From NCBI GenBank assembly GCA_050948665.1, contig JBMNEH010000001.1, positions 1 to 64,000 of the forward strand: a stretch of 64,000 nt of DNA, in the 5' to 3' direction. The translations under genes were made by a program, and so were the position numbers. Source of the stretch: JBMNEH01 sp050948665 (GTDB lineage: Bacteria; Bacillota; Clostridia; Christensenellales; UMGS416). The notes under the pieces were generated by a model that was not told the origin of the DNA, searched no databases, and saw nothing but the letters and a program-made list of their open reading frames with translations. This document shows, piece after piece, positions 41,595 through 49,622 of this stretch (position 1 is the stretch's first letter; the number at the start of each line of letters is the position of its first letter).

Positions 41595-42674
41595 TCAAGG
41601 GTCCCCGGAGCCGCCGCCGGGGTCCCCGGTCTCTCCGCCGCCGGGATCTCCGGTCTCTCCGCCGCCGGGGTCGCCAGTTTCTCCGCCGCCGGGATCTCCG
41701 GTCTCTCCGCCGCCGGGGTCGCCAGTTTCTCCGCCGCCGGGATCGGGCGTCGGTGTTACAGGAGGCCATACAACCTTTGGCAGGTCGGGGGAGAAGGTCT
41801 CAATGGGCGCGGGAGTAACGCCTGGATAGGGAGTGTTCCGTATCTCGCTGCCGGGAGGAGTGATTGGGTTGGGGCCTTCCGGATCCGTGGGATCATACTT
41901 CGCTCCGGAGGAAATCGGCTTGTCGGGCTTCAGCAAGTCCCACAGCGCCTGCATCTCGGGAGATACTGTTTCGCTGGTGATCACCCGCACGGCCGTGCCG
42001 GTCGGTACATTGTCGTAGACCCATTTCGCCTCACTGGTGAACAACCTCACACAACCGCCGGAAGCCTTGTAACCCAGCTCGTCATAGGTTATCACATTAA
42101 ACAGGGAGTTGCTCTTCCCGGTAAATGTCAGAGAATGGAAAAGGAAGCTGCCGGTTATCCGGGAGCAATACTGGGCATACAGGGGGGAGGCAGAGAGCAT
42201 TCGCCGCCAATGGGATTTATCCTTCAGCCTGTAGGTTCCGTCCTTCAGGGCGCTGTCCCTCTTTCCGGTGGAACACAGCATATATTTTACGGGAACGGTA
42301 TACTCCCCATTGGCATCGATCGTATATACCGTTACGATCTGCGTACCCTTGTCCACCTCCAACAGATAGGGGAACTCCAGTTCCACCGGCGTAATGGTGG
42401 GAGTGGGTACCGGCGTAGGCAGGGGAGTGGGTGACGGCAGGGGTATCGGTGTGGCTTCCGGCGTGGGAGAAGGCCTCTCCGTCGGCGAAGAGGTCACCGC
42501 GATTTCCGTAGCAGCCGGAGTCTGCTGCGCTGCCGCAGGAGCGGTAATACGGGGAAGAACAAGGGCTATCCCCACACCCAAAGCTGTCAGCCCACATACA
42601 GCGCCGGCAATCAGCCAGCCGCTTTTACGAGCCTTCCGCTTCTTTATTTCCCTGGCTTCTTTTCTGTTCGTCAC
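41595..42674 (-). CDS. L,D-transpeptidase (YkuD) with C-terminal Gly-rich repeats
   Basis: 359 aa from the GTG at 42674, preceded by AAGGAGG; the frame upstream of it is a shadow of capA. Layout: basic tail, membrane helix (about residues 15-37), Pro/Thr linker (about 55-85), YkuD domain (about 92-235) with FHSLTFTG (His) and YKASGGCVRLFTSEAKWVYDNVP (catalytic Cys in SGGCVR), then a Pro-rich tail ending in five and a half copies of PGGGETGD. YkuD enzymes make 3-3 peptidoglycan cross-links or attach proteins to peptidoglycan. Starts 28 nt after capA, in the same operon. Confidence 0.9.
   Translation of the reverse strand: MTNRKEAREIKKRKARKSGWLIAGAVCGLTALGVGIALVLPRITAPAAAQQTPAATEIAVTSSPTERPSPTPEATPIPLPSPTPLPTPVPTPTITPVELEFPYLLEVDKGTQIVTVYTIDANGEYTVPVKYMLCSTGKRDSALKDGTYRLKDKSHWRRMLSASPLYAQYCSRITGSFLFHSLTFTGKSNSLFNVITYDELGYKASGGCVRLFTSEAKWVYDNVPTGTAVRVITSETVSPEMQALWDLLKPDKPISSGAKYDPTDPEGPNPITPPGSEIRNTPYPGVTPAPIETFSPDLPKVVWPPVTPTPDPGGGETGDPGGGETGDPGGGETGDPGGGETGDPGGGETGDPGGGSGDP
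41611..41743. repeat. 24-bp tandem repeat array (five full units plus a partial one)
   Basis: Units begin at 41611, 41635, 41659, 41683, 41707 and (partial) 41731. Units 2 and 4 are identical, as are 3 and 5, so there is a 48-bp higher-order period. It encodes the PGGGETGD tail of the L,D-transpeptidase. Confidence 0.92.
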
Positions 42675-42702
42675 TGGAAACCTCCTTGATAAGACGGGGT
42701 GA

Positions 42703-43974
42703 TTATCCGTTAAAAGCAGGCGGCTGTGTGGGCGCCTGTACGGGGACGGGCGAAGGAGCGGGAGTCTCCGAAGGCTCCGGTGTGACGCCCTCGGGCAGTG
42801 GTGTCTCCACCACAAAATCCCCCTCATAGAAATTGACTGTCTTCCCCAGTGTGGTGGTAACATCCTTCTTAAACACGCCGAAGAGCTTTTCCAGCACACG
42901 GAGATAATCCGCTGACCCCTCTTGGTAAGGCATCGGTACAAAGTCGTTCCGGTCGGTCACGGTAGACAGGCGGCAGGGTATGATCCGGGTGACCCCTCGG
43001 GTCAATGTACCGTCAAAGGCGCGGATAAATTCCTGCTGTATGATAACGGTATCCTTATCCCCGGGATTTCGGTTACCGCCGAAGGAAAAGTTGCCCAGGC
43101 TGTAAAACACCGGGATACCCAGTGTAGTATCCATATTCTGCAGCACATGGGGGTGATGTCCCACGACCATATCGGCACCCGCCTCCGCCGCAGCTTTTGC
43201 GGACCTGGCTTGCCCTTTATTGTTGGTGTATTTTCCCTCAATCCCCCAATGGAAGTAGCAAATCACGATATCACAGCCCTGGTTCCTGCAATCCTGTACC
43301 CAGGCGGCGATTTTGCTGCTGTCCGGCTGATAAGCGCTGACAACTCCAACCAGCAAATCCCCCATTTGATAAATCGCGGGGGCGTCGGTATCGGTATAGG
43401 ATATGCCGGCGGCGGACAGAGCGGACACGGTGTCCGCGTACCCGGTCTCACCGTAATCCCGGCTGTGATTATTGCCCAGAGACACCATTTCCACGCTGCC
43501 CAGGGTCAATATATTCGTGTATTCCAGCGGTCCCTTGAAACGATACGCCTTCTGTACCGCCGCATTGGACTCTGTAAACACACCCTCCAGATTTACCAGA
43601 GTCAGATCATCATTGGCGAAATACTCCTGTACCAAAGAGAAGGGGCGGGCATAATCCTCACCGATAACCTTCACAAAGGAGGAGGAAGACCCGGCCGTAC
43701 CGTGGTCAGAACCTAACGTGCAGTCCCCCACCATCGTGATGGTATATACCCTCGGTGTCGGGGTGGGGGTGGGCGTGGGCACAGGGGTAGGTGTAGGAGT
43801 GGGTGTAGGTGAAGGTGACGGCGTGGGTGTGGGCACAGGCGTCGGCGTGGGTACAGGCGTCGGCTCTATGGTTGCTTCCGGGGCATAAGCGGTGCGCTGC
43901 CCCTGCCAAAGCACACCCACCGTAAGCAAAGCCCCTACAAATACCAGCAGCAATATCTTCCAAATATTTCTCAT
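42703..43974 (-). CDS. CapA family protein (poly-gamma-glutamate/capsule type metallophosphatase fold)
   Basis: 423 aa. A membrane helix (residues 5-24), then a long PTPTP linker (about 36-74) and the CapA domain (about 76-345): ITMVGDCTLGSD (GD metal ligands), LTLVNLEGVF, EMVSLGNNHSRDYG (GNNH), IVICYFHWGIEGKYT and ADMVVGHHPHVLQ (GHxPH). A Pro-rich tail follows. CapA/PgsA proteins take part in export or anchoring of surface polymers, though no PgsB/C partners are present. Its ATG overlaps the stop of the upstream NAGPA gene (ATGA). Confidence 0.88.
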   Translation of the reverse strand: MRNIWKILLLVFVGALLTVGVLWQGQRTAYAPEATIEPTPVPTPTPVPTPTPSPSPTPTPTPTPVPTPTPTPTPRVYTITMVGDCTLGSDHGTAGSSSSFVKVIGEDYARPFSLVQEYFANDDLTLVNLEGVFTESNAAVQKAYRFKGPLEYTNILTLGSVEMVSLGNNHSRDYGETGYADTVSALSAAGISYTDTDAPAIYQMGDLLVGVVSAYQPDSSKIAAWVQDCRNQGCDIVICYFHWGIEGKYTNNKGQARSAKAAAEAGADMVVGHHPHVLQNMDTTLGIPVFYSLGNFSFGGNRNPGDKDTVIIQQEFIRAFDGTLTRGVTRIIPCRLSTVTDRNDFVPMPYQEGSADYLRVLEKLFGVFKKDVTTTLGKTVNFYEGDFVVETPLPEGVTPEPSETPAPSPVPVQAPTQPPAFNG

Positions 43975-45113
43975 TTGATATACTCGCTGTAGGGGCTCAT
44001 TTCAGAACCGCCGAAGACCAGTATATCCGGTACACGGCGCTGCCCGTTGAACATAGATTCGTTTTTATGGTCATTGACCTGATCGCCCATGAAAACCATG
44101 GCGGAAGACTGGCCGCCGTCCAGATTATAGGCAACGATACAACCTTCGTCCACAAAGGCCTGGGCAAGCCGGGTGGTGGTAATACCCTTGCTTATGCCGG
44201 GTTTTCTCCCGTCCACCACAATGCCTACATAATGCCCCGGCTCCACCATACCAAACGCGGAACGGGGGTTAATGTTCTTTAAAGGCTGGCGATCCAAATC
44301 GGACCGAACGGCGCCGTTTTCCACAAGGATGGGCCCGAAGCCGTATACATGGGTGGCGCCCATATCCAGTAACGATTGAGCCGAGTAATCATCCCTTCCC
44401 TTTTCAAATATCCTCAACTCACCATCGGGCAGGAAAGCCATACAGTTGGGACCCATGGTACTCTTAAACAGGGTACCGTTGCGGATATCCGGTCCCCTAT
44501 TATTGTTCTCACCGTCAAAGGGATAATTCCCGTTCTGGGCATAGACAGAATTGTATTTCCGCGCAAGATCCTGCGGGAGAAGCGCGCCCTTGGCAGTTTC
44601 CTCATTCACAAGGCCGGAGATAAAATCGCCGGAGAAATCCCGGGTGTAAATATGGGCAATGAAGAATACACTTTTACAGTCCTCAAAGTAAGCCCGGCGG
44701 ATATGCACGCCCAAGTCAGGGCCGTAATAGTCCCAGGAGGTGCCGGCAACCACTTCTACCCGCTCATCTTCGGCAAAATGGGCCGCCCAGGGGTGGAGTG
44801 TCGGCTCGGGGGTGGGCTCGGGCGTGGGTTCAGGCGTAGGCTCGGGGGTGGGCTCGGGAGTGGGTTGCTCCGTAGGCGCCTCAGTGGGCACAGCCGTAGG
44901 CTCGGGGGTGGGCGTCGGGGTCTCCGCCGCATACGGAGTGAGCTCCGGGGCTGTCGCATAACCGGGGAACAGATTTTTCATCAGCTGCCTGCCGGGTACG
45001 GTAACAAACAGAAATCCGGCTGCCAACCCGATTGCCAACAGAGGCAATACAATTTTCCACAAGAGACCGGAACGTCTCTTTCGTACGTCTTTGCGTCTGC
45101 GTCTTTCCGCCAT
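43971..45113 (-). CDS. Phosphodiester glycosidase (NAGPA) domain protein, copy 1
   Basis: 380 aa from the ATG at 45113, after GGGAGGGACGT. Basic tail, membrane helix (about residues 17-37), a linker of about six PTPE units (period 12 bp in DNA, about 44800-44866), then the NAGPA domain (about 110-375) with NSVYAQNGNYPFDGENNNRG, FGPILVENGAVRS, RSAFGMVEPGHYVGIVVDGRKPGIS and CIVAYNLDGGQSSAMVFMGDQVNDHKNES. It is first in the operon NAGPA-capA-LDT-NAGPA, all membrane-anchored with extracellular domains on Pro/Thr stalks. Confidence 0.87.
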   Translation of the reverse strand: MAERRRRKDVRKRRSGLLWKIVLPLLAIGLAAGFLFVTVPGRQLMKNLFPGYATAPELTPYAAETPTPTPEPTAVPTEAPTEQPTPEPTPEPTPEPTPEPTPEPTLHPWAAHFAEDERVEVVAGTSWDYYGPDLGVHIRRAYFEDCKSVFFIAHIYTRDFSGDFISGLVNEETAKGALLPQDLARKYNSVYAQNGNYPFDGENNNRGPDIRNGTLFKSTMGPNCMAFLPDGELRIFEKGRDDYSAQSLLDMGATHVYGFGPILVENGAVRSDLDRQPLKNINPRSAFGMVEPGHYVGIVVDGRKPGISKGITTTRLAQAFVDEGCIVAYNLDGGQSSAMVFMGDQVNDHKNESMFNGQRRVPDILVFGGSEMSPYSEYIK

Positions 45114-45140
45114 ACGTCCCTCCCTCATCACGCTCCGAAC

Positions 45141-45169
45141 AGTATACACGATTTCAGACGAAGAATCAA
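45141..45169 (-). promoter_or_regulatory. Promoter of the NAGPA-capA-LDT-NAGPA operon
   Basis: Minus strand TTGATT (45169-45164), 17-bp spacer, TATACT (45146-45141). The rest of the 330-bp divergent region up to 45443 has a CTGTTTG/CAAACAG hairpin (45299-45316), a CGATCTGTTT direct repeat (45295 and 45374) and the rfbC promoter; no gene is seen. Confidence 0.75.
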
Positions 45170-45391
45170 CCGAAGCCGTTCCTCACGGAATATCTTCTCA
45201 CAAAATAACGCTGTAAGGCGAAAATTTCGTGAGGACCTCTGCCGATCCGGCTATAAGCAGATTTGTCCTCTTTCGGAGACCTGCTTTGCGGCCGCGATCT
45301 GTTTGTTTTCAAACAGAGCCGCGCCGCCGGAAAGTTTGCTTTCCTCACCGTATCCCCTCGATAGGGGCGGCTACGATCTGTTTCCGCCGAA

Positions 45392-45420
45392 TTGTCATCC
45401 CCCCGGGACTGTGGTATAAT
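45392..45420 (+). promoter_or_regulatory. Promoter of rfbCD
   Basis: TTGTCA (45392-45397), 17-bp spacer, TATAAT (45415-45420), only 23 bp before the TTG start. Confidence 0.82.
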
Positions 45421-45443
45421 CGCCCCAATAAGGAGGAAGAACC

Positions 45444-46004
45444 TTGCAGCGTTTTGAAACGTCTATTCCCGGTGTGTGGATACTGGAACCGAGGGTGATC
45501 GGTGACCATCGGGGTTATTTTATGGAGACCTACTCCCTTCCCGTACTGGCGGAAATGGGCATTCACGCGGTCTTTGTGCAGGACAACCAATCCTACACCA
45601 AGGAACAGGGTACCCTCCGGGGGCTGCATTTTCAAAAGGACCCCGCGGCGCAGGCCAAGCTGGTGCGGGTAGTGCGGGGCGCTGTTCTTGATGTTGCGGT
45701 GGATTTACGGCAGGGCAGTCCAACCTATCTGCGTTGGGTCAAGGCAGAGCTTTCCGCCGAAAACAAACGTATGCTGTATATTCCCCGGGGCTTTGCCCAC
45801 GGCTTCGTCACCCTGACGTCGGATGTGGAGTTTGTGTATAAGGTGGACGCCGTCTACAGCAGGGAGCATGACCGGTCCATAAGGTTTGACGACCCGGCCA
45901 TCGGTGTGGACTGGGGCATTGATAATCCGATACTGTCCGAAAAGGACCTGCACGCCCCGCTTCTGGCGGACAGCGATACGGATTTCCGGTATTTGGGGGA
46001 TTAA
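45444..46004 (+). CDS. rfbC: dTDP-4-dehydrorhamnose 3,5-epimerase
   Basis: 186 aa, normal length. It begins at a TTG with AAGGAGG 7 nt upstream. Key segments: DHRGYFMETY, FVQDNQSYTKEQGTLRGLHFQ (catalytic His in RGLHFQ, near residue 61), AVLDVAVDLRQGSPTYLRW and YIPRGFAHGFVTL. It epimerises dTDP-4-keto-6-deoxyglucose to the L-rhamno form. Next gene starts directly at its stop codon. Confidence 0.95.
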   Translation: MQRFETSIPGVWILEPRVIGDHRGYFMETYSLPVLAEMGIHAVFVQDNQSYTKEQGTLRGLHFQKDPAAQAKLVRVVRGAVLDVAVDLRQGSPTYLRWVKAELSAENKRMLYIPRGFAHGFVTLTSDVEFVYKVDAVYSREHDRSIRFDDPAIGVDWGIDNPILSEKDLHAPLLADSDTDFRYLGD

Positions 46005-46859
46005 ATGGGTATACTTGTGACGGGTGTCGCGGGGCAGTTGGGGTATGAGCTATGCCTGAAACTGGATGCCGCCGGGATCGCCTGCAAAGGCGTGGATATA
46101 GCTGATTTTGACCTGACCGACAGAGCCGCCGTCCGACAGGCCCTGGATGCCTACAACCCCGGGACAGTCGTCCATTGCGCGGCTTATACGAATGTGAATA
46201 AAGCCGAGACCGACCGCGCTCTGTGCTTCGCCGTGAACGAGACCGGCACCCGGAATCTGGCGGAATGGTGCGGCGAACATAGTCGCAAGCTGATCTATAT
46301 CAGTACGGATTACGTCTTTCCGGGGAACGGGGAGCTTCCTTTTGAGACGGAGGATCCCAAGGGGCCCCTGAATGTCTACGGAGAAAGCAAGCTGGCGGGG
46401 GAGGAAGCAGTGAAAGCACTCTGCGAAAACTATGCCATTGTCCGCACCAGCTGGGTATACGGCCTCCATGGCAGCAATTTTGTGAAAACCATGGCTGCCC
46501 TGGGCGCGGAACGGGAGTCCGTCCGTGTCGTATGCGACCAGATCGGTTCCCCTACCTATGCCCCGGACCTGGCGGCGCTGCTTGCGGAGATGCTGGAAAA
46601 GGACGTCCGCGGGGTATTTCACGGTACAAATGAAGGCTTTTGCTCCTGGAGCGAGTTTGCCGCCGCCATCATGACCGTTTTCCGTCGGAATTGCCGGGTG
46701 GAGCCCATACCGACATCGGATTACCCTTCCCCCGCAGTACGCCCCCTGAACAGCCGGCTGAGCAAAGCCTCTCTGGACATTGCCGGCTTGCGCCGGCTGC
46801 CCCACTGGCGGGACGCTCTCCGCCGATACGCCGAGGAAACCTGCGCTTCCACCCTCTAA
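46005..46859 (+). CDS. rfbD: dTDP-4-dehydrorhamnose reductase
   Basis: 284 aa. ILVTGVAGQLGYEL (NADPH loop), CAAYTNVNKAE, ISTDYVFPG (catalytic Thr), VYGESKLAGEE (YxxxK) and VRTSWVYG are classical RmlD positions. It makes dTDP-L-rhamnose in the cytoplasm for surface glycans. The first two genes of the pathway (rfbA, rfbB) are not in the window. Ends at a bidirectional terminator. Confidence 0.95.
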   Translation: MGILVTGVAGQLGYELCLKLDAAGIACKGVDIADFDLTDRAAVRQALDAYNPGTVVHCAAYTNVNKAETDRALCFAVNETGTRNLAEWCGEHSRKLIYISTDYVFPGNGELPFETEDPKGPLNVYGESKLAGEEAVKALCENYAIVRTSWVYGLHGSNFVKTMAALGAERESVRVVCDQIGSPTYAPDLAALLAEMLEKDVRGVFHGTNEGFCSWSEFAAAIMTVFRRNCRVEPIPTSDYPSPAVRPLNSRLSKASLDIAGLRRLPHWRDALRRYAEETCASTL

Positions 46860-46875
46860 GGAAAAGCCGCAAGAG

Positions 46876-46904
46876 AAAAGACGGGAAATTCTCCCGTCTT
46901 TTTT
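46876..46904. terminator. Bidirectional Rho-independent terminator
   Basis: GACGGGA (46880-46886) and TCCCGTC (46892-46898), flanked by A4 and T6, between convergent rfbD and the MFS gene. Confidence 0.88.
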
Positions 46905-46931
46905 GCGTCCATACGAAGGGCCGCCCGCTTC

Positions 46932-48113
46932 TTATCCCGGCTGTTTCTTCTTCCTCTGCAAAAGAGAGGTTGTAATGACGCCCAAGGGAAAAATCAACGC
47001 CGCGAGCAGCCCCGCTTTCAGTCCTCCGGCGGAATGGTCCGCCACTAATCCGGTAATCCAGGGTCCCAGGGACCCCCCCAGATCCCCCGCCACCGCCAGC
47101 AGAGAAAACATTGCCGTACCGCCCAGCGGAAACCGCGCCGCCGCCGCCGAGAGCGTGCCCGGCCACATCAGCGAGACTGCCAATCCGCAGAGAGCGCAGC
47201 CCGCCAGCCCCAACACCGGGAGAGGAGCAAAAATCGCCAGAAGATAACAAGCCGCTGCACCGATACCGCAGCACAGCATCACAGTGTTTCCCGGCAGTTT
47301 ATCACCGTATCTCCCGAAAACCGCCCGTCCTATCCCCATAAACCCGGCAAACATACAGGGGCCCAGCAGGTCTCCCATGGTTTTTGAAATATGCAATCCC
47401 TTCTCGGCGAAGGTGGATGCCCATTGGCTCATGGACAGTTCGCTGGCGCCGCCGCACACCATAGCCGCCAGCAACACCCAGAACAGTGGCTGTCGGAACA
47501 GCGTTCCGGGCTTCATCCTTTGGGTCTCGGGCACTGCGGGAGGCATAGGCGCCCCAAGGAACAGAAAAAGGTTCAAAAGCGGCACCAGCGCCCACACAAG
47601 AGGCAGTATAAACCAATTGTTGCTGCCCATCAGCCGCAACGCAAGGGTGGAAAGCAGCACCACCGCCATCTGCCCCCAGCAGTAAAAGGAATGGAGCAGG
47701 CTCATTTCCGCGGAAGATCGGCTCTCTTTGGGGATCGCCTCAATAATAGGGGAGACAATCACCTCAAGAAAACCGCTGCCTACCGCATACACGCAAACCG
47801 ACAATATCAACCAGGGATAGGGGTTGGGAAACAGCCGAGGCAGCAGCCCCAGCATGATCAGTCCGAGGGCGGTGGTCGCCTGGGCAATGGTTGTGCATTT
47901 GCGGAAGCCCAGCTTGTCCGCGATTTTTATGCAGGCCAGGTCAACGACGATCTGTACGGCGAAGGTGAACAACACCAGCCGCCCGATCCGCTCGTAGCTG
48001 ATGCCGTAATCCGTATGAAAAATAACGAAGAAAAGAGGCGCCAGATTCAGGCAGATCGCCTGCGTGACCATACCCAAAAAGCACGCCGCCCGGGTCAGCT
48101 TGTAGTTTTTCAA
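46932..48113 (-). CDS. MFS transporter
   Basis: 393 aa with about twelve hydrophobic helices in two halves. The loop 2-3 motif is KIADKLGFRKCTTI (degenerate GxxxDRxGxRR) and the second half has VFGRYGDKLPG. Probably a sugar or drug exporter/importer of the FucP/YfkF-like type; substrate unknown. It starts with TTG at 48113, with AAAGGA upstream, immediately after the stop of the preceding membrane protein gene, so the two are coupled. Confidence 0.85.
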   Translation of the reverse strand: MKNYKLTRAACFLGMVTQAICLNLAPLFFVIFHTDYGISYERIGRLVLFTFAVQIVVDLACIKIADKLGFRKCTTIAQATTALGLIMLGLLPRLFPNPYPWLILSVCVYAVGSGFLEVIVSPIIEAIPKESRSSAEMSLLHSFYCWGQMAVVLLSTLALRLMGSNNWFILPLVWALVPLLNLFLFLGAPMPPAVPETQRMKPGTLFRQPLFWVLLAAMVCGGASELSMSQWASTFAEKGLHISKTMGDLLGPCMFAGFMGIGRAVFGRYGDKLPGNTVMLCCGIGAAACYLLAIFAPLPVLGLAGCALCGLAVSLMWPGTLSAAAARFPLGGTAMFSLLAVAGDLGGSLGPWITGLVADHSAGGLKAGLLAALIFPLGVITTSLLQRKKKQPG

Positions 48114-49343
48114 TTAAATTCCTTTCAGCCATGCCTGAAACAGGTAGGCTCCAGCAGTATTCAGGACGATAGCCAGCCCCGCCAGGCCACCGAGAGCATA
48201 CTCCCCCCATACGGGAGGCGCCCACCGCTCCCGCCGGATATACAGCAGGCAGGCAAATAAACCCGGCAACAGGTCGCAGAGGTACCGGGTCCCGAACTGT
48301 ACCCCCCCGAAGGATTTATGCAGCAGCAGCAACAGGAAATGCGCCGCCGCCGTAAGCACAAACAGGGTCATCGCCGTATCCCACTTCCTTTTCACCAGCG
48401 TCAGCGTCCACCCCAGGGTAAAGGGGACGTACAGCAGATTCGTCATCCAAAACGCGAAGCCTCCCGCAGTGGGGAAGGGCGGCTTTTCCGAGAAGTTCGG
48501 CAGCCGCAGCACATTCCGCAGATTCTGCATCACATAAGAGAAAGAGAACTGCCCTTTCTCACTGTTTGTAAACTCCGGCAGATAATTGTGACCGAACTCG
48601 AACAGGTTTCCGAAACGGACGTAATTATACGCGCAATAGGCAACGGCAATCAGTGCCGGCAGCACGCACAACGCCCCAAGTTTTCCCAACGCCGGCAGGG
48701 GGTTCCGCTCCTCCCGGAGCTTCCGCCAGCACAGCCAAAGCAGGACCGGAACATACAGCGCCTGAAAGGGACGGCAGCCTACCGCGCAGGCGATCGCGAT
48801 CAACCCCATCCCCATGGACAACCGGCTTCCCTTCTGCACTCCGTAAAAGGCAAGCAGTGTCAGAAGAAAACCCATGACCTGCGCCATATTCCACACGCCG
48901 CCGAACAAACCGTACTCCATCATATTGCAGCCGCAAGGCAGCGCCGCTGCCAGCAGCGCCGACAACCAAGGCCTGACCCCGGCCCGGCGGAGCATGGCGT
49001 AAGCGACCGCCGCCACACCCAGAAACATCAGGAAGGTCACCAGCCGACTGGGGGTGTTCTCTCCGAAAAGGAAGGTCAAAAGGTACATCGGCACCGTGGG
49101 AAAAGGGGGGAAGGAGACATAATATCGTCCCTCATACTCCGCCAGTTCCAGCCAGGGATAGTTATGGGACAGGGCGATCCGCCCCTCCCGCCACCGGAGC
49201 GCCGCAAGAGTGTAACTGTCATACACCGAATGCTCAAGCAATCTCTCCCCCAGCACCGCAAGCAGCCCCAAATACAGCGCCGCGGCCGCCGCCACCGCGG
49301 CAAGGCACCATATCAGATCCCGCTCCCTGCGCCGTAAAGCCAT
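48114..49343 (-). CDS. Polytopic membrane protein, glycosyltransferase-39-like
   Basis: 409 aa from the ATG at 49343 with GGAGGGAGAGC upstream. An earlier ATG (49367) overlaps the promoter's -10 and can be ruled out. About ten transmembrane helices; the first extracytoplasmic loop has HNYPWLELAEYEGRYYVSFPPFPTVPMY (acidic and aromatic, as in GT-C mannosyl- and arabinosyltransferase folds), and the late FGGVQFGTRYLCDLLPGLFACL block is typical of GT39/PMT-like proteins. It probably transfers a lipid-linked sugar outside the membrane; donor and acceptor are unknown. Confidence 0.6.
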   Translation of the reverse strand: MALRRRERDLIWCLAAVAAAAALYLGLLAVLGERLLEHSVYDSYTLAALRWREGRIALSHNYPWLELAEYEGRYYVSFPPFPTVPMYLLTFLFGENTPSRLVTFLMFLGVAAVAYAMLRRAGVRPWLSALLAAALPCGCNMMEYGLFGGVWNMAQVMGFLLTLLAFYGVQKGSRLSMGMGLIAIACAVGCRPFQALYVPVLLWLCWRKLREERNPLPALGKLGALCVLPALIAVAYCAYNYVRFGNLFEFGHNYLPEFTNSEKGQFSFSYVMQNLRNVLRLPNFSEKPPFPTAGGFAFWMTNLLYVPFTLGWTLTLVKRKWDTAMTLFVLTAAAHFLLLLLHKSFGGVQFGTRYLCDLLPGLFACLLYIRRERWAPPVWGEYALGGLAGLAIVLNTAGAYLFQAWLKGI

Positions 49344-49365
49344 GCTCTCCCTCCAAACATCCGTC

Positions 49366-49395
49366 ATTGTAACACAGTCCTCTTTCCCGTGGCAA
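49366..49395 (-). promoter_or_regulatory. Promoter of the membrane protein-MFS pair
   Basis: Minus strand TTGCCA (49395-49390), 18-bp spacer, TACAAT (49371-49366). Confidence 0.65.
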
Positions 49396-49553
49396 GGCGG
49401 GAAAGGGGGCGTTTGCCCGATCCTGGCCGGTCATTCCGTCGTAATGGCTTTCACAAGATTCCCGGGCTGATCCACCGGCAACCCCCGGAGCATAGGAACC
49501 GCCGGAATTTTTGACAGCGGCGGATTTCCGGAACACACCGCCGATCCCGACGC

Positions 49554-49585
49554 AAAAAAACCCCGGGGAGATCTCTCTCCCCGGG
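49554..49585 (-). terminator. Rho-independent terminator after the lipoprotein gene
   Basis: CCCGGGGAGA (49562-49571) and TCTCCCCGGG (49576-49585) with a TCTC loop; the minus strand continues into T7. Confidence 0.93.
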
Positions 49586-49622
49586 ATCCTGTTACCTATC
49601 GGTCAGCTTCTAATCCTTAAGA

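Noticed and set aside
43752..43866. Low-complexity GT-rich stretches in the capA and NAGPA genes considered as possible CRISPR or regulatory repeats
   Set aside because: They are short-period codon repeats encoding PTPTP/PTPE linkers, with no spacer structure.
48318..49337. A 339-codon plus-strand frame opposite the polytopic membrane protein
   Set aside because: The translation is Gln/Arg/His-rich low-complexity, the usual mirror of a hydrophobic gene on the other strand.
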